Shown here: positions 7,338 to 15,484 of the stretch, piece by piece
How the letters are laid out: every line of letters starts with the position of its first letter
Position numbering within the stretch: the first letter of the stretch is position 1
Source of the DNA: an uncultured Hyphomicrobiaceae bacterium
Lineage (GTDB): Bacteria > Pseudomonadota > Alphaproteobacteria > Rhizobiales > Hyphomicrobiaceae
DNA: 37,573 nucleotides
Assembly (NCBI GenBank): GCA_937873575.1
Contig: CALMPK010000109.1
Coordinates: forward strand, 1-37,573
Direction: 5' to 3'
Translations under genes and position numbers: made by a program
Notes under the pieces: generated by a model
Databases searched by the model: none
What the model saw: only the letters and a program-made list of their open reading frames with translations
What the model was told of the DNA's origin: nothing

Positions 7338-9689
7338 TTACGAACCGACGCCCCTGAGCCGCCGGCCGACCGCCTCCAGCGCTCCGGCGACGGGACGGAA
7401 CCGGAACCGGACGACGTGCCGGCCAGGCGATACCGCAACGGCGCGGAACAGGACGTTGGCGCGCTGAAGCTCGACCGGGTCGCCGTCGATGGTCGCGGTC
7501 CACCAGGGGTGCCATACGTCGTTGAGAACGACCCATCCCCCGTCGTCGCCGTCGGCGACCACCACGACCTCCGTGTTGGCATATGACACGATACGAGCAT
7601 TGCCTTGCCGGCGCGTGGCGGCAGCGTTGGCCGGCAGCTTCTCGAGCAGGACCACGTTGCGGAAATCGTGCTCCATGCCCGCGCCCGTCTCCAGCATCTC
7701 GTCGAAACGAGCGGACTCGGCGCGGGTGGCATAGGTGACGCGCGGCAGCGCGCGCGGGTTCTCGTAGATGAAGGCGTCGGCGGTCCGCGCGACGAGGTCG
7801 AGGTCGCCGGGCACGAGCCGGCCGTCGATCTCGCCGATGGGTACGCCTGAGGCGATGTAGCGTAGCCCGAACAGATCGGCGAGCGGCGAGCGGTAGGAAG
7901 GAAAGAGCGGCGTGAACTTCCGGTCGCCCGGGGCGCCGGCGGTATCGCCCGCACCCACCGCGCGGCTGTAGAGGGCGAGCCGTACCGGATTGTAGCCGAG
8001 CGTGTTCTCCAGGCCGTGGGTGAGGCTGGCGTTGGGCGTGTGGAATCCGAGTCCGATCAGTTCGACGCGGTCACGCCGCATGTCGCTCTGCCCGCTCGCG
8101 ACGAGGCGCTTCAACGTGGCGATGGTTTCGTTGTGGGTGCGAGGCTCGAGTATCTCGTAGTGATCGGTCGGCAGAGCGGTGGCGCCACCGGGGCCATTGC
8201 TCCAGGCGAGATCCCCGACCGTGAAGCCGACGAGCAGAAGGGCGGCGGCAACGGGGCGCAACGGCTCCATCCTCCGCGCAACGGCGAGTGCGATCGCACC
8301 CCCAGCCACGATAGCACCGGCGACGAGCAACGGGCTCGCCGCTTGCGCCAGCTTGCCGAAGTAGACTGCCAGTGCAGTGGCGAAGCCGAAGCCGCCAACC
8401 ACCACGGCGAGCGCTGAGGCCACGGCGCGGCGGGAGGGTTGCCAAAGCGGTTGGGCGAAGGCGCGGTGCGCCACATAGCCGGCAAGCAGCGCGGCGAGAT
8501 AGCCGATCAGGAACGTCGCGTCGGCGGGGCGGCGGAAGAAACCGACGCCCGGCAGGTGCGCATGGAGGAAACGGAACACCGGCGTATACCAGCCGACGGC
8601 GTAGACCAGCATGGCCGCCAGGGCCAGGGTGAAGAAACGGATGTCGCGCCGCCAGAGCGTGCCGGTGAGGAAGCCGCCGACGAGCAGAAGCACGGGGATG
8701 GCGCCGATATAGAGCTGGCCCATGTTCTGGGCGATGAAGAGGTCTGTGCCCGTCCACGTGAAGCTCGGCGGCCCCCAGTAATCGGCCATGGGACCGGACG
8801 ACCCGAACACGTCGGGCGCGAGGGCCGTGACCAACAGGGCGGGATGCAGCGAGCCACGCCCGGCGCCGATGAAGTCGATCTCTGGGCGGTTGCTCTGCTC
8901 GGCGACGAGCGCCGTCATCAGAACCGGAATGGCGATGATCGCGGCACCGGCAATGCCGCCGGCAACGAGCGCGGGAAGGCTGCGGAGGACGCGGGACCAC
9001 GTCTGGCTTCCCGTGCCGTCAGCGGCGAGCCAGTACCACACGACGAAGCCCGACAGCAGGTAGACGGCGAGTAGCGCCACCTGATCGCGGCCGAGCACCA
9101 TGAACGCGGCAACGACGCCGGCCGCCAGGCCATAGCGCCACGATGATCGTGCCAGCGCGCGAGAGAGCAGCAGGACGACCAACGCGAGATAGACCATGCT
9201 CAGCACTTGGCCGGTGTGCTGGATGCGCCAAGCCATCGAGGCACCGAAACCGAACGCGAGCGCGGCGAGCACCGCGCCGGCCCAGTGCCACCGCCTGTCG
9301 TAGAAGAACAGGATGACAGCCACCATTCCGGCGAGAACGGAGAGGAACACCGTCGTATCCGCCGCCCAGTTGCCCGGTGCCGAGTCGAACATGGCGAGGA
9401 AGAGAAACGGCGGCGAGAAGATCAGCGATTGCGGATCGGCCGCCTGCGGGTGGCCGGAAAACACGAACGGTGCCCAGAACGGGCTTTCACCACGAGCGAT
9501 CGACTGCGCCAGGAACTGCGCCTGCGGCAGGAAGTGCGCCTTCGCATCCCATGGAATGGTGTAGCGCCCGGAAAGCCAAGGCATCGCCAGCAAGCCCCAG
9601 GCCAGCGCGACGAGCACGAGCACAGGCGTCAGGGACCAGTTCGGCTCCTCGACGTCATTGAGAATATCGCGCGAACGCAGGGGCTTCAT
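7338..9689 (-). CDS. YfhO-family large multi-pass membrane protein
   Basis: A 783-residue protein with about a dozen hydrophobic segments up to roughly residue 510, then a hydrophilic C-terminal domain. The N-terminal part resembles GT-C-fold membrane glycosyltransferases (PWDAKAHFLPQAQFLAQSIA, then FSGHPQAADPQSLIFSPPF, with acidic residues near the first helix). The C-terminal end, including VVLNDVWHPWWTATIDGDPV and PGRHVVRFRFRP, matches the closing signature of YfhO proteins. YfhO of Gram-positive bacteria glycosylates teichoic acids. In a Gram-negative cell the substrate is unknown, probably an envelope glycan or lipid-linked sugar. The ATG at 9689 starts the only plausible reading. It has no operon partner: mscL is convergent downstream and the reductase gene divergent upstream. 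Confidence 0.75.
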   Translation of the reverse strand: MKPLRSRDILNDVEEPNWSLTPVLVLVALAWGLLAMPWLSGRYTIPWDAKAHFLPQAQFLAQSIARGESPFWAPFVFSGHPQAADPQSLIFSPPFLFLAMFDSAPGNWAADTTVFLSVLAGMVAVILFFYDRRWHWAGAVLAALAFGFGASMAWRIQHTGQVLSMVYLALVVLLLSRALARSSWRYGLAAGVVAAFMVLGRDQVALLAVYLLSGFVVWYWLAADGTGSQTWSRVLRSLPALVAGGIAGAAIIAIPVLMTALVAEQSNRPEIDFIGAGRGSLHPALLVTALAPDVFGSSGPMADYWGPPSFTWTGTDLFIAQNMGQLYIGAIPVLLLVGGFLTGTLWRRDIRFFTLALAAMLVYAVGWYTPVFRFLHAHLPGVGFFRRPADATFLIGYLAALLAGYVAHRAFAQPLWQPSRRAVASALAVVVGGFGFATALAVYFGKLAQAASPLLVAGAIVAGGAIALAVARRMEPLRPVAAALLLVGFTVGDLAWSNGPGGATALPTDHYEILEPRTHNETIATLKRLVASGQSDMRRDRVELIGLGFHTPNASLTHGLENTLGYNPVRLALYSRAVGAGDTAGAPGDRKFTPLFPSYRSPLADLFGLRYIASGVPIGEIDGRLVPGDLDLVARTADAFIYENPRALPRVTYATRAESARFDEMLETGAGMEHDFRNVVLLEKLPANAAATRRQGNARIVSYANTEVVVVADGDDGGWVVLNDVWHPWWTATIDGDPVELQRANVLFRAVAVSPGRHVVRFRFRPVAGALEAVGRRLRGVGS

Positions 9690-9817
9690 CTCGGAGCTCG
9701 GGCTTGCGGGGATGGGGCGCCGCGCGGTCTATAGCACCAGAACGGCAGGCGAACGAGCGCCGGGAGGTAAAACGAGAATTGGCAGGACGTAGGGAGCGCG
9801 AGCAAAAAGGCGGCGCC

Positions 9818-10555
9818 ATGAGCGACGAATCCGCCTCCGCCCCGATCGAGACGCGTGCGCCTGTCCCGGACTACGCCGAGAGCCTTCGGCTGGTCGCGGA
9901 GGCGGAGCCGTCGCGACCGTTCGTCGTCGCCCAGCTCGGGCAATCCCTCGACGGGCGCATCGCGCTGCCGAACGGCGAAAGCCGATGGATCAACAAGGGC
10001 GCGGCCCTCGATCATCTCCACCGTCTCCGCGCGGCCGTCGATGTGGTGGTGGTGGGTATCGGCACCGCGCTCGCCGACGATCCGATGCTCAACGTGCGCC
10101 GCGTCACCGGACGCAACCCGGCGCGGGTGGTGATCGATCCGCGCGGGCGCCTGCCCGGCTCTGCCAAATTGCTCAACCAGGACGGAGCCGAGACCGCCGT
10201 CGTTACAACGGCGCAGGCCGTCACCCCCCCGGGCGTCACGCGCATCGTGCTCGAGCGCTCGGGCGGCTCGTTCGCGCCGCCGGCGGTGGTTGCGGCATTG
10301 TTCGCGCGCGGCTGGCGGCGCATCCTGCTCGAAGGCGGCGCGCAGACGGTATCGTCGTTCATCGATGCCGATGCCGTAGACCGTCTCCACGTCCTTGTCG
10401 CGCCGCTGTTGCTCGGAACCGGTACAACCGGGCTGACGCTCGCCCCGGTAACGAGGATAGACGAGGCGCGCCGTCCGCCGACGCGCGTGCATGTTCTCGG
10501 CGACGGCGATGTGCTATTCGATTGCGATCTGCGTTCGTCGAGAGGAGCTGCCTAG
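9818..10555 (+). CDS. RibD C-terminal-type (pyrimidine/dihydrofolate reductase-like) reductase
   Basis: A 245-residue stand-alone reductase of the RibD-C / DHFR-like fold, expected to use NADPH on a pyrimidine or pterin-like carbonyl. Family signatures are clear: QLGQSLDGRIALPNGESRWI, LHRLRAAVDVVVVGIGTALA with DDPMLNVR, RVVIDPRGRLP, and the late glycine motif LLEGGAQTVSSFID. The deaminase half of bifunctional RibD is absent, so this need not be a riboflavin enzyme. The ATG at 9818 was preferred over the open frame to 9704 because it follows an AAAAAGGCGGC ribosome site. The stop is one base before the cytochrome b561 gene, so the two are translationally coupled. It is convergent with a PTPS-like/GT4/methyltransferase unit, which may act on related molecules. 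Confidence 0.85.
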   Translation: MSDESASAPIETRAPVPDYAESLRLVAEAEPSRPFVVAQLGQSLDGRIALPNGESRWINKGAALDHLHRLRAAVDVVVVGIGTALADDPMLNVRRVTGRNPARVVIDPRGRLPGSAKLLNQDGAETAVVTTAQAVTPPGVTRIVLERSGGSFAPPAVVAALFARGWRRILLEGGAQTVSSFIDADAVDRLHVLVAPLLLGTGTTGLTLAPVTRIDEARRPPTRVHVLGDGDVLFDCDLRSSRGAA

Positions 10556-10556
10556 C

Positions 10557-11150
10557 ATGCCGCGAAACGAATCTCCCGCCGCAGTCGAGACCCGCGCCGC
10601 CACGGAGATCTACAGTCCGGCAGCACGGCGATTCCATTGGATCGTCGTGGGCTTGCTCGTGCTGCAGGTGCCTATCGGCTACTACATGGCCTACCGCGGT
10701 AACGACCTGAACATCTGGGATGGAACGACCAACTCCCTCTATAGCGGGCACAAGCTGCTCGGCCTCATCCTCCTGTTGATCGCGCTGGCCCGCCTCGGCT
10801 ATCGCCTCGTGCACGGTGCGCCGGAGCCCGAGCCGACGCTGGAGTCGTGGCACCGGCTGGCGAGCGCCGTCAATCATCTCGGCATCTACGCTCTGCTGCT
10901 GCTGGTGCCGCTGCTCGGCTGGCTCGGCGTCTCGCTGTATCCCGCACTCGACATCTTCGGGCTGTTCAAGCTTCCGGGCCTGATGGCGCCGGATCAGAAG
11001 CTGTCGGAGGTCGTGCTCGAGTATCACGGCTATGCGGCGCTCGCGCTCGTCGCGTTCGCAGGCATGCACATCGGTGCCGCGCTCTATCACTACCTGATCC
11101 GCGGCGACAACGTGCTCGGCCGCATGATCCCGGGCCTGTTGCGGAAGTAG
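10557..11150 (+). CDS. Cytochrome b561 (CybB-type) membrane haem protein
   Basis: A 197-residue four-helix inner-membrane dihaem cytochrome. Likely haem-ligand histidines are H27 (RRFHW), H65 (SGHKLLG), H157 (EYHGY) and H171 (GMHIGAA), spaced across four hydrophobic helices. The overall layout matches bacterial b561, whose members pass electrons between quinol or superoxide and partner proteins. Its ATG at 10557 lies one base after the reductase stop, with an AGGAG about ten bases upstream inside that gene. The coupling suggests it either supplies electrons to, or is simply co-regulated with, the reductase; the sequence does not decide which. Confidence 0.93.
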   Translation: MPRNESPAAVETRAATEIYSPAARRFHWIVVGLLVLQVPIGYYMAYRGNDLNIWDGTTNSLYSGHKLLGLILLLIALARLGYRLVHGAPEPEPTLESWHRLASAVNHLGIYALLLLVPLLGWLGVSLYPALDIFGLFKLPGLMAPDQKLSEVVLEYHGYAALALVAFAGMHIGAALYHYLIRGDNVLGRMIPGLLRK

Positions 11151-11229
11151 TCGCGGGAACGCTTCGCCGAAGGCGTCCGCCGCTCGGCCGCGCCCGGGAT
11201 CTCGTAGGCCCGAGCGCGGTGGAAGCGCT

Positions 11230-12093
11230 TCAATCGAGCCGCAGCTCGCCCTCGGGCGGCGGCACGGCGAGCGTATCGACGTGGCCGACCTCGGCGCCGG
11301 TGCGCGAGACCTTGAGCCAACGCTCGATCGTCCTGGCGTCGACGGCCCCCGTCTCGGTGACCGCCGCGGCCTGCCCCTCGACCAACTCTGCGATCAGCCG
11401 CGCCTCGCGTCTACTTGCCAGCAACCAAGGGCTCTGCCCTTCGGTGACGGTGTAGCCGACGAGTTCGAACTGCTCGGCGAGGTGCACGGGCGCGGTCGGC
11501 CCGGCGGAGGCACCGAAGCCCTTGTCCGACATCTGGTGGCGGTTGAAGGCCGCCGTCATCTGGCCGTCGCTCGGCTGACGCGGCTGCCAGTGCTGGATGC
11601 CGTTGTAGGTGAGAACGGTGTAGAAGACGGCCCGCTTCCGGGCGACGGCGCGGGCCGCGCGCTGGATGAAGGCGGGGGAGGCGAGATCGAACAGCGCGGC
11701 GGCGGTGACGAGGTCGGGCGCCGGTTCGAGCACGGCCTCGAGGCCCTCGACGAGATCCGCCTGGCGAAAGCGCACGGAGATCGCGCGGCTCCCCGAGGTC
11801 AGATCGATCGACCCGTCGGCATGTTCGTGGGCCGTGTCCGCCCACGCGATAAGAACCTTGCGCGCCGCGTCGAGCAGGTTCGCGTCGTAGTCGACCAGCG
11901 TCCAGGATTGCCGCGCGGGCAGAAGCGTCGATGTCGTGCGCAGGTTGGAGCCTGTGCCACAGCCGAGATCGACGACGCTCACATGTTCGCGCAGCGCCAT
12001 GCGCGCGGTGAGCGCGTTGGCCACGTCAGCGTTGCGTCCGCGAACGTCGGCCGGCTCCCGCAGGGCGAGCCACTCCGGGCTGAAGCCGCTCAT
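11230..12093 (-). CDS. Class I SAM-dependent methyltransferase
   Basis: A 287-residue soluble methyltransferase. Motif I is VVDLGCGTGSN (D42-G48), followed by the acidic adenosine-binding stretch TLVDYDANLL (D68) and a FRQADLVEGL segment. A later region reads DLVTAAALFDLASPAFIQRA. Its ATG overlaps the TGA of the upstream glycosyltransferase in an ATGA arrangement at 12090-12093, so the genes are translationally coupled. It is the last gene of the minus-strand unit PTPS-like / GT4 / methyltransferase and is convergent with the reductase/cytochrome pair. Being coupled to a glycosyltransferase and a pterin-synthase relative suggests a small-molecule substrate, which is an inference. Confidence 0.88.
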   Translation of the reverse strand: MSGFSPEWLALREPADVRGRNADVANALTARMALREHVSVVDLGCGTGSNLRTTSTLLPARQSWTLVDYDANLLDAARKVLIAWADTAHEHADGSIDLTSGSRAISVRFRQADLVEGLEAVLEPAPDLVTAAALFDLASPAFIQRAARAVARKRAVFYTVLTYNGIQHWQPRQPSDGQMTAAFNRHQMSDKGFGASAGPTAPVHLAEQFELVGYTVTEGQSPWLLASRREARLIAELVEGQAAAVTETGAVDARTIERWLKVSRTGAEVGHVDTLAVPPPEGELRLD

Positions 12094-13148
12094 GTGCGGA
12101 TACCGACCATGGCCGCCGCCACGCGGCGTGCCGTCTCGTTCCACGTCGGCAGTGTGCGCCCCGTCTCCCAGGATGCCTTGCGCATGTTCTTCCGGAGTTT
12201 GTTGTCGCCGATCACGGTGGAGATGGCCCGCGCCAAGGCCGGTGCGTCCTCCGGAGGAACCTTGATGGCGGCGGAGTCGGGAACGGTCTCGGCGGCGGCG
12301 CCGCCGGTGGTGCAGATGATGGCGAGGCCGCGCGCCATGGCTTCGGCCAACACCATGCCATAGCCCTCGTAACGCGACGGCAGGACGAAGAGATCGGCGG
12401 ATTCGTAAAAGCGATCGAGGGTGGCCGGAACGACCGTTCCGGCGATGTTGACGCGGTCGAGCAGCCCCGCGCTCTGCACTTGCTCGCGCAATGCCTTCAC
12501 GGTCGCCGCGTCGCGATCCGTCGCGCCGGCAATGGTGAGCCGCCAGTCGAGCTGTTTGAGGCCGGCGAGCGCCTCGATCATTACATCGTAGCCCTTGCGC
12601 CGCGACACCGCGCCGACGGCGAGAAGCTGCATCGGCGTGCCGGTTCCGGAAGCGCGGGGCGCCGGGTCGGTGCCGGGCTCGGCGACGGTGATCCGCGCGT
12701 CGGCGACGTCGTAGTCGGCCACGAGCGTGCGCCGCGTCGTCTCGCTCGTCACGATCACGTGGCGGGCGAGAGCGAGAGCGGCGCGCTCGGAAGCGACAAG
12801 CTCGGCGCGGCGCTTTTCGCTGAGCCCCGTCTCCAGCGCGAGCGGGTGATGAACCAGCGCGATGATGCGCCGGTCGATCCGCTCGATCAGGCTTGCCGGC
12901 ATGGCGCCGTAGGCGAGGCCGTCGATCAGCAGGCGCGCTTCGGTGGGCGTCGCGCTGAGCAGCCGCTCTGTTGCCGCGAGGTCGGCTTCGCTCGGGTTAG
13001 GGTAGCTGGCCGGAAGTTCGAGGTGGCGCGTCGCTATTCCATATGACGGCAGGTTGGCGATGAGCCGCCTGTCATAGGCATACCCGCCCGTCGGCGTGCT
13101 GATGTCGCCGGGCACGGCAAGCACGACCTCGGCGAGTGACTCAGGCAC
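12090..13148 (-). CDS. GT4-family glycosyltransferase (GTG start)
   Basis: A 352-residue retaining glycosyltransferase of the GT-B fold. The acceptor-side N-terminus has TPTGGYAYDRRLI. The C-terminal donor domain has QLLAVGAVSRRKGYDVMIEA, then the EX7E motif EGYGMVLAE (E261 and E269) followed by GGAAAETVPD. The start is a GTG at 13148, eight bases inside the end of the PTPS-like gene, and the 3' end overlaps the methyltransferase by four bases. The three genes therefore form one tightly coupled unit. No membrane segment is evident. The donor and acceptor sugars cannot be told from sequence. Given its partners, a soluble pterin- or pyrimidine-like acceptor is as plausible as a lipid or polysaccharide. 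Confidence 0.88.
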   Translation of the reverse strand: MPESLAEVVLAVPGDISTPTGGYAYDRRLIANLPSYGIATRHLELPASYPNPSEADLAATERLLSATPTEARLLIDGLAYGAMPASLIERIDRRIIALVHHPLALETGLSEKRRAELVASERAALALARHVIVTSETTRRTLVADYDVADARITVAEPGTDPAPRASGTGTPMQLLAVGAVSRRKGYDVMIEALAGLKQLDWRLTIAGATDRDAATVKALREQVQSAGLLDRVNIAGTVVPATLDRFYESADLFVLPSRYEGYGMVLAEAMARGLAIICTTGGAAAETVPDSAAIKVPPEDAPALARAISTVIGDNKLRKNMRKASWETGRTLPTWNETARRVAAAMVGIRT

Positions 13149-13566
13149 CGGGCGCTCCCGTCTCGTCGTTGACCGGCCCCTCGCACCACGCGCGAGCCAA
13201 ATCGGTTTCGTTCAGCGTCACGCGGATGCGCGAGAGACCCTTGCCGTCTTCGCCGAGGGCACCGGTGAGAGCGGCTGTCTTGATGCGTTCGAAGATGTGC
13301 CGGGCTAGGAACTCGGTGGTGGTGAGCTTGCCCTTGAACTCGGCGATCTCGTCGAGGTTCTGATAGGCGAGCGGCTTCAGCGTCGCATGCAGCACGTCGA
13401 GCGCGGCGCCGATGTCGACCACGACGTTCTGCTTCGTCAGCGCCTCGCGCATGAAGGCGACGTCCACGACGAACGTCGCGCCGTGCATGTTCTGCGCGGG
13501 GCCGAAGAACGGGTCGGGCAGCGAATGTGCGATCATGATGCGGTCGCGGACTTCGACGGCGAACAT
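13141..13566 (-). CDS. Divergent 6-pyruvoyl/6-carboxy-tetrahydropterin synthase-like protein
   Basis: A 141-residue protein of the T-fold PTPS/QueD family, start MFAVEVRDRIMIAHS. Normal members use a catalytic Cys four residues before an HGH zinc motif, plus a late Asp-His pair. Here H14 (IAHS) and H28 (MHGA) remain. The Cys position is A24 (PAQNMHGA), the second His of HGH is A30, and the LDH triad reads LAY (66-68). The late glutamate (NETD, E120) is kept. It probably binds a related ligand but cannot do the usual chemistry. The ATG at 13566 has GGAG ten bases upstream; the frame is open to 13821. It is first in the unit with the glycosyltransferase and methyltransferase. General annotation pipelines would probably label it QueD, which I doubt functionally. 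Confidence 0.82.
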   Translation of the reverse strand: MFAVEVRDRIMIAHSLPDPFFGPAQNMHGATFVVDVAFMREALTKQNVVVDIGAALDVLHATLKPLAYQNLDEIAEFKGKLTTTEFLARHIFERIKTAALTGALGEDGKGLSRIRVTLNETDLARAWCEGPVNDETGAPGA

Positions 13567-13875
13567 CGGGTGGTCACTCCGGATTGCGGCAGGTCGTTCC
13601 CCGATCATCATCGAGGCCGGCAACTCTATAGCCAACCGACGGTGGCGGCGCCATGGCAGATGCGGAGGAAGGAAAATGTCCGCTGCGGGGGAATTGGCGG
13701 GGCGGCTTTCGCAACCGGCCGGTGAGGGTGCTGCGTCCCGTTGCGGCTCAAGGGGCGGTCGTGGAGCCGGGCGACCTTCGCGCCGACGCAGCGAGGGCGT
13801 CAGGTTGGCCCCGGTTAGCACTTTGCGATGCAGGCGTTTGCCCGCGGAGGCTGCGTTCCTGGGCCCGGGGAACGC
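13567..13875 (-). other. Intergenic region upstream of the PTPS-like unit
   Basis: These 309 bases lie between the stop of the FAD monooxygenase and the start of the PTPS-like gene, both on the minus strand. No convincing gene is present in any frame, and I saw no clear hairpin. The gap probably holds the promoter of the PTPS-like/GT4/methyltransferase unit, separating it from the monooxygenase. Confidence 0.4.
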
Positions 13876-15120
13876 TTAGCTTGCCCGCCAGCCGTAGACC
13901 CAGTCGTAGCGCGACATCAGCAACGCCGGCGGCGTCAGCTTCATGGTGGCGTTGCGGGCCAGCGCCATGACCCCGTCGAGGTGATAGATGCCGCCATTGC
14001 GGCGCGCTTCCGCCACCACGCGGGTGGCGCGGTCGAGGCGGGCGGCGGAATAGGCGCTGAGCGCCGCCACCGGGTCTTGCGGGCGCGCCGCGAGAGAGGC
14101 GGCGGCAACCACCGCGTCTTCCAGCGCAAGCACGCCACCCTGGGCGAGGAAAGGTAGCGTCGGGGGCGCCGCGGCGCCGAGCAGGGCGATGCGCCCCTTG
14201 GCCCCCGTCGCCAGCGGCGGTAGCTCGTAGAGCGCCCACTTGCGCCAGCGGCCCGGTACGTCCAGGAGACGGCGCAGCGGCTCGGCGAACGACCGCGCCG
14301 TGTCCATCACGAAACTCTGCGGGACTTCGGTGCTCCAGTCGTCGCTCGGCAGCGGGTCGCGGCGGACGAACACGATCGCCACTTCTCGGCCGCCCCGCAC
14401 CGGGTAGTGCACGACGTGCGCCCTCGGTGAGAGCCAGATCTGGGTGGCGTTCTCGGCGATCTCGGCCGGCATGTCGCTCGCGCGAATGACAGCGCGGGCG
14501 GCGCTCTTGCCGGCGTACCGCATCGGGCCGCCGTCGAACTGGTCCTCGCGTGTGCGCGAACGGATGCCGTCCGCCGCGATCACCGCGGTGCCGGAGTGGT
14601 CCCGGCCGTGGGCGTCGTGGACCGTGACCGTGCCCCCGGCATCGTCGATCCGATTGGCTTCGAAATCGAGTTGGAGCGTGATCGATGGCTCGGCGCGAAC
14701 GCGCGCCAGGAGGGCGCCATGCAGATCGCTGCGGTGGGCGACCCAGTAGGGCGCGCCATGGCGCTCCGCGATCCATTGGCCGAGCGGCATGCGGGCGAGC
14801 GTGGCACCGGAGAGGGCATCGCGCGCGTGGATGGCGTCGGGCTTGCCCGCGAGCGGTTCCAGCCCTTCGGCGACGCCGAGCTCGGCCAGGATGCGCGTTC
14901 CGTTGGGGCCGAGCTGGATGCCGGCGCCTTCCGTCTCGAATTCCGCGCGGCGTTCGAGCACGCGCGAGGCGATGCCGTGCCGGGCGAGAGCCAGCGCTGT
15001 CGCAAGACCGCCGATACCGCCGCCGAGAATGAGCACGGGCGCGGTGCGCGACGAGCTGCTTCCCCCGGCGCGGTCATGAACCGGGAGAGCGGGTGCACGC
15101 TTTTCGCTGTCGTTCGTCAT
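13876..15120 (-). CDS. FAD-dependent monooxygenase (salicylate/3-hydroxybenzoate hydroxylase-like) with altered GD motif
   Basis: A 414-residue group A flavoprotein hydroxylase. The Rossmann motif is LILGGGIGGLATALAL (G33-G38) with E56 as ribose-binding acid. The DG motif is IAADGIRSR (D184). The second FAD motif, normally GDAAHP, reads GAAAPPTLPFLAQGG at 315-329, so the ribityl-binding Asp and the following His are Ala and Pro. I re-read the codons and found no frameshift nearby. A 26-residue polar extension precedes the Rossmann fold. It lies 112 bp downstream of the CHCC zinc-finger gene on the same strand. The substrate is unknown: the fold suits an aromatic or quinone-like molecule, but the altered motif makes activity uncertain. 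Confidence 0.87.
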   Translation of the reverse strand: MTNDSEKRAPALPVHDRAGGSSSSRTAPVLILGGGIGGLATALALARHGIASRVLERRAEFETEGAGIQLGPNGTRILAELGVAEGLEPLAGKPDAIHARDALSGATLARMPLGQWIAERHGAPYWVAHRSDLHGALLARVRAEPSITLQLDFEANRIDDAGGTVTVHDAHGRDHSGTAVIAADGIRSRTREDQFDGGPMRYAGKSAARAVIRASDMPAEIAENATQIWLSPRAHVVHYPVRGGREVAIVFVRRDPLPSDDWSTEVPQSFVMDTARSFAEPLRRLLDVPGRWRKWALYELPPLATGAKGRIALLGAAAPPTLPFLAQGGVLALEDAVVAAASLAARPQDPVAALSAYSAARLDRATRVVAEARRNGGIYHLDGVMALARNATMKLTPPALLMSRYDWVYGWRAS

Positions 15121-15177
15121 GGCGGCCCCACTCGGGTCGGGGCGGAGCCGGGGGACGCCCGACTCGATTCAGGTGGT

Positions 15178-15227
15178 GCCGGACTCGCGCCCGGCTCGAC
15201 TAAGATTTGGCCGGGCTCGCGCCCGGC
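15178..15227 (-). repeat. Two tandem GCGA-loop hairpins after the CHCC zinc-finger gene
   Basis: On the minus strand the first element is GCCGGGC-GCGA-GCCCGGC (15210-15227), a perfect seven-pair stem closed by a GNRA-type loop. After 14 bases a near copy follows, GCCGGGC-GCGA-GTCCGGC (15178-15195). They sit immediately after the zinc-finger stop (15233) in the spacer before the monooxygenase. They may act as a transcript-end or processing element; no T-run follows. Confidence 0.55.
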
Positions 15228-15232
15228 GGGCC

Positions 15233-15484
15233 TCAGGCGGCCTCGTCGTCGAGCTTGACGATGCAGCCGGCCGGATCGCTCTGGTCCGCATGCAGGCGCG
15301 CGTCGTGGACGTAGAGCGTCGAGCAATAGGGGCAGAGGATCTGCTCGTCGGCGCCCATGTCGAGGAACACGTGCGGGTGATCGAACGGCGCGCGGGCGCC
15401 CATGCACTGGAGTTCCTTGACGCCGACGAAGATCTTCTCGACGCCTTTGTCGTTCGCGAGGTGAGGGACGACGCTTGCGGCCAT
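15233..15484 (-). CDS. CHCC zinc-finger protein, NDUFS6-like
   Basis: An 83-residue protein with the zf-CHCC signature: C27 (ELQCMGARAPFDHPHVFLDM) with H36/H38, then CPYCSTLYVHD (C51, C54). The same fold occurs in NDUFS6, an accessory protein of mitochondrial complex I, and in small alphaproteobacterial relatives. The frame is open to 15709, but the ATG at 15484 gives the family start (MAASVVPHLANDKGVEKIFV). It heads a minus-strand pair with the flavin monooxygenase and is divergent from the alpha/beta hydrolase. A role in complex I assembly is plausible from homology but not shown by the context. Confidence 0.85.
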   Translation of the reverse strand: MAASVVPHLANDKGVEKIFVGVKELQCMGARAPFDHPHVFLDMGADEQILCPYCSTLYVHDARLHADQSDPAGCIVKLDDEAA

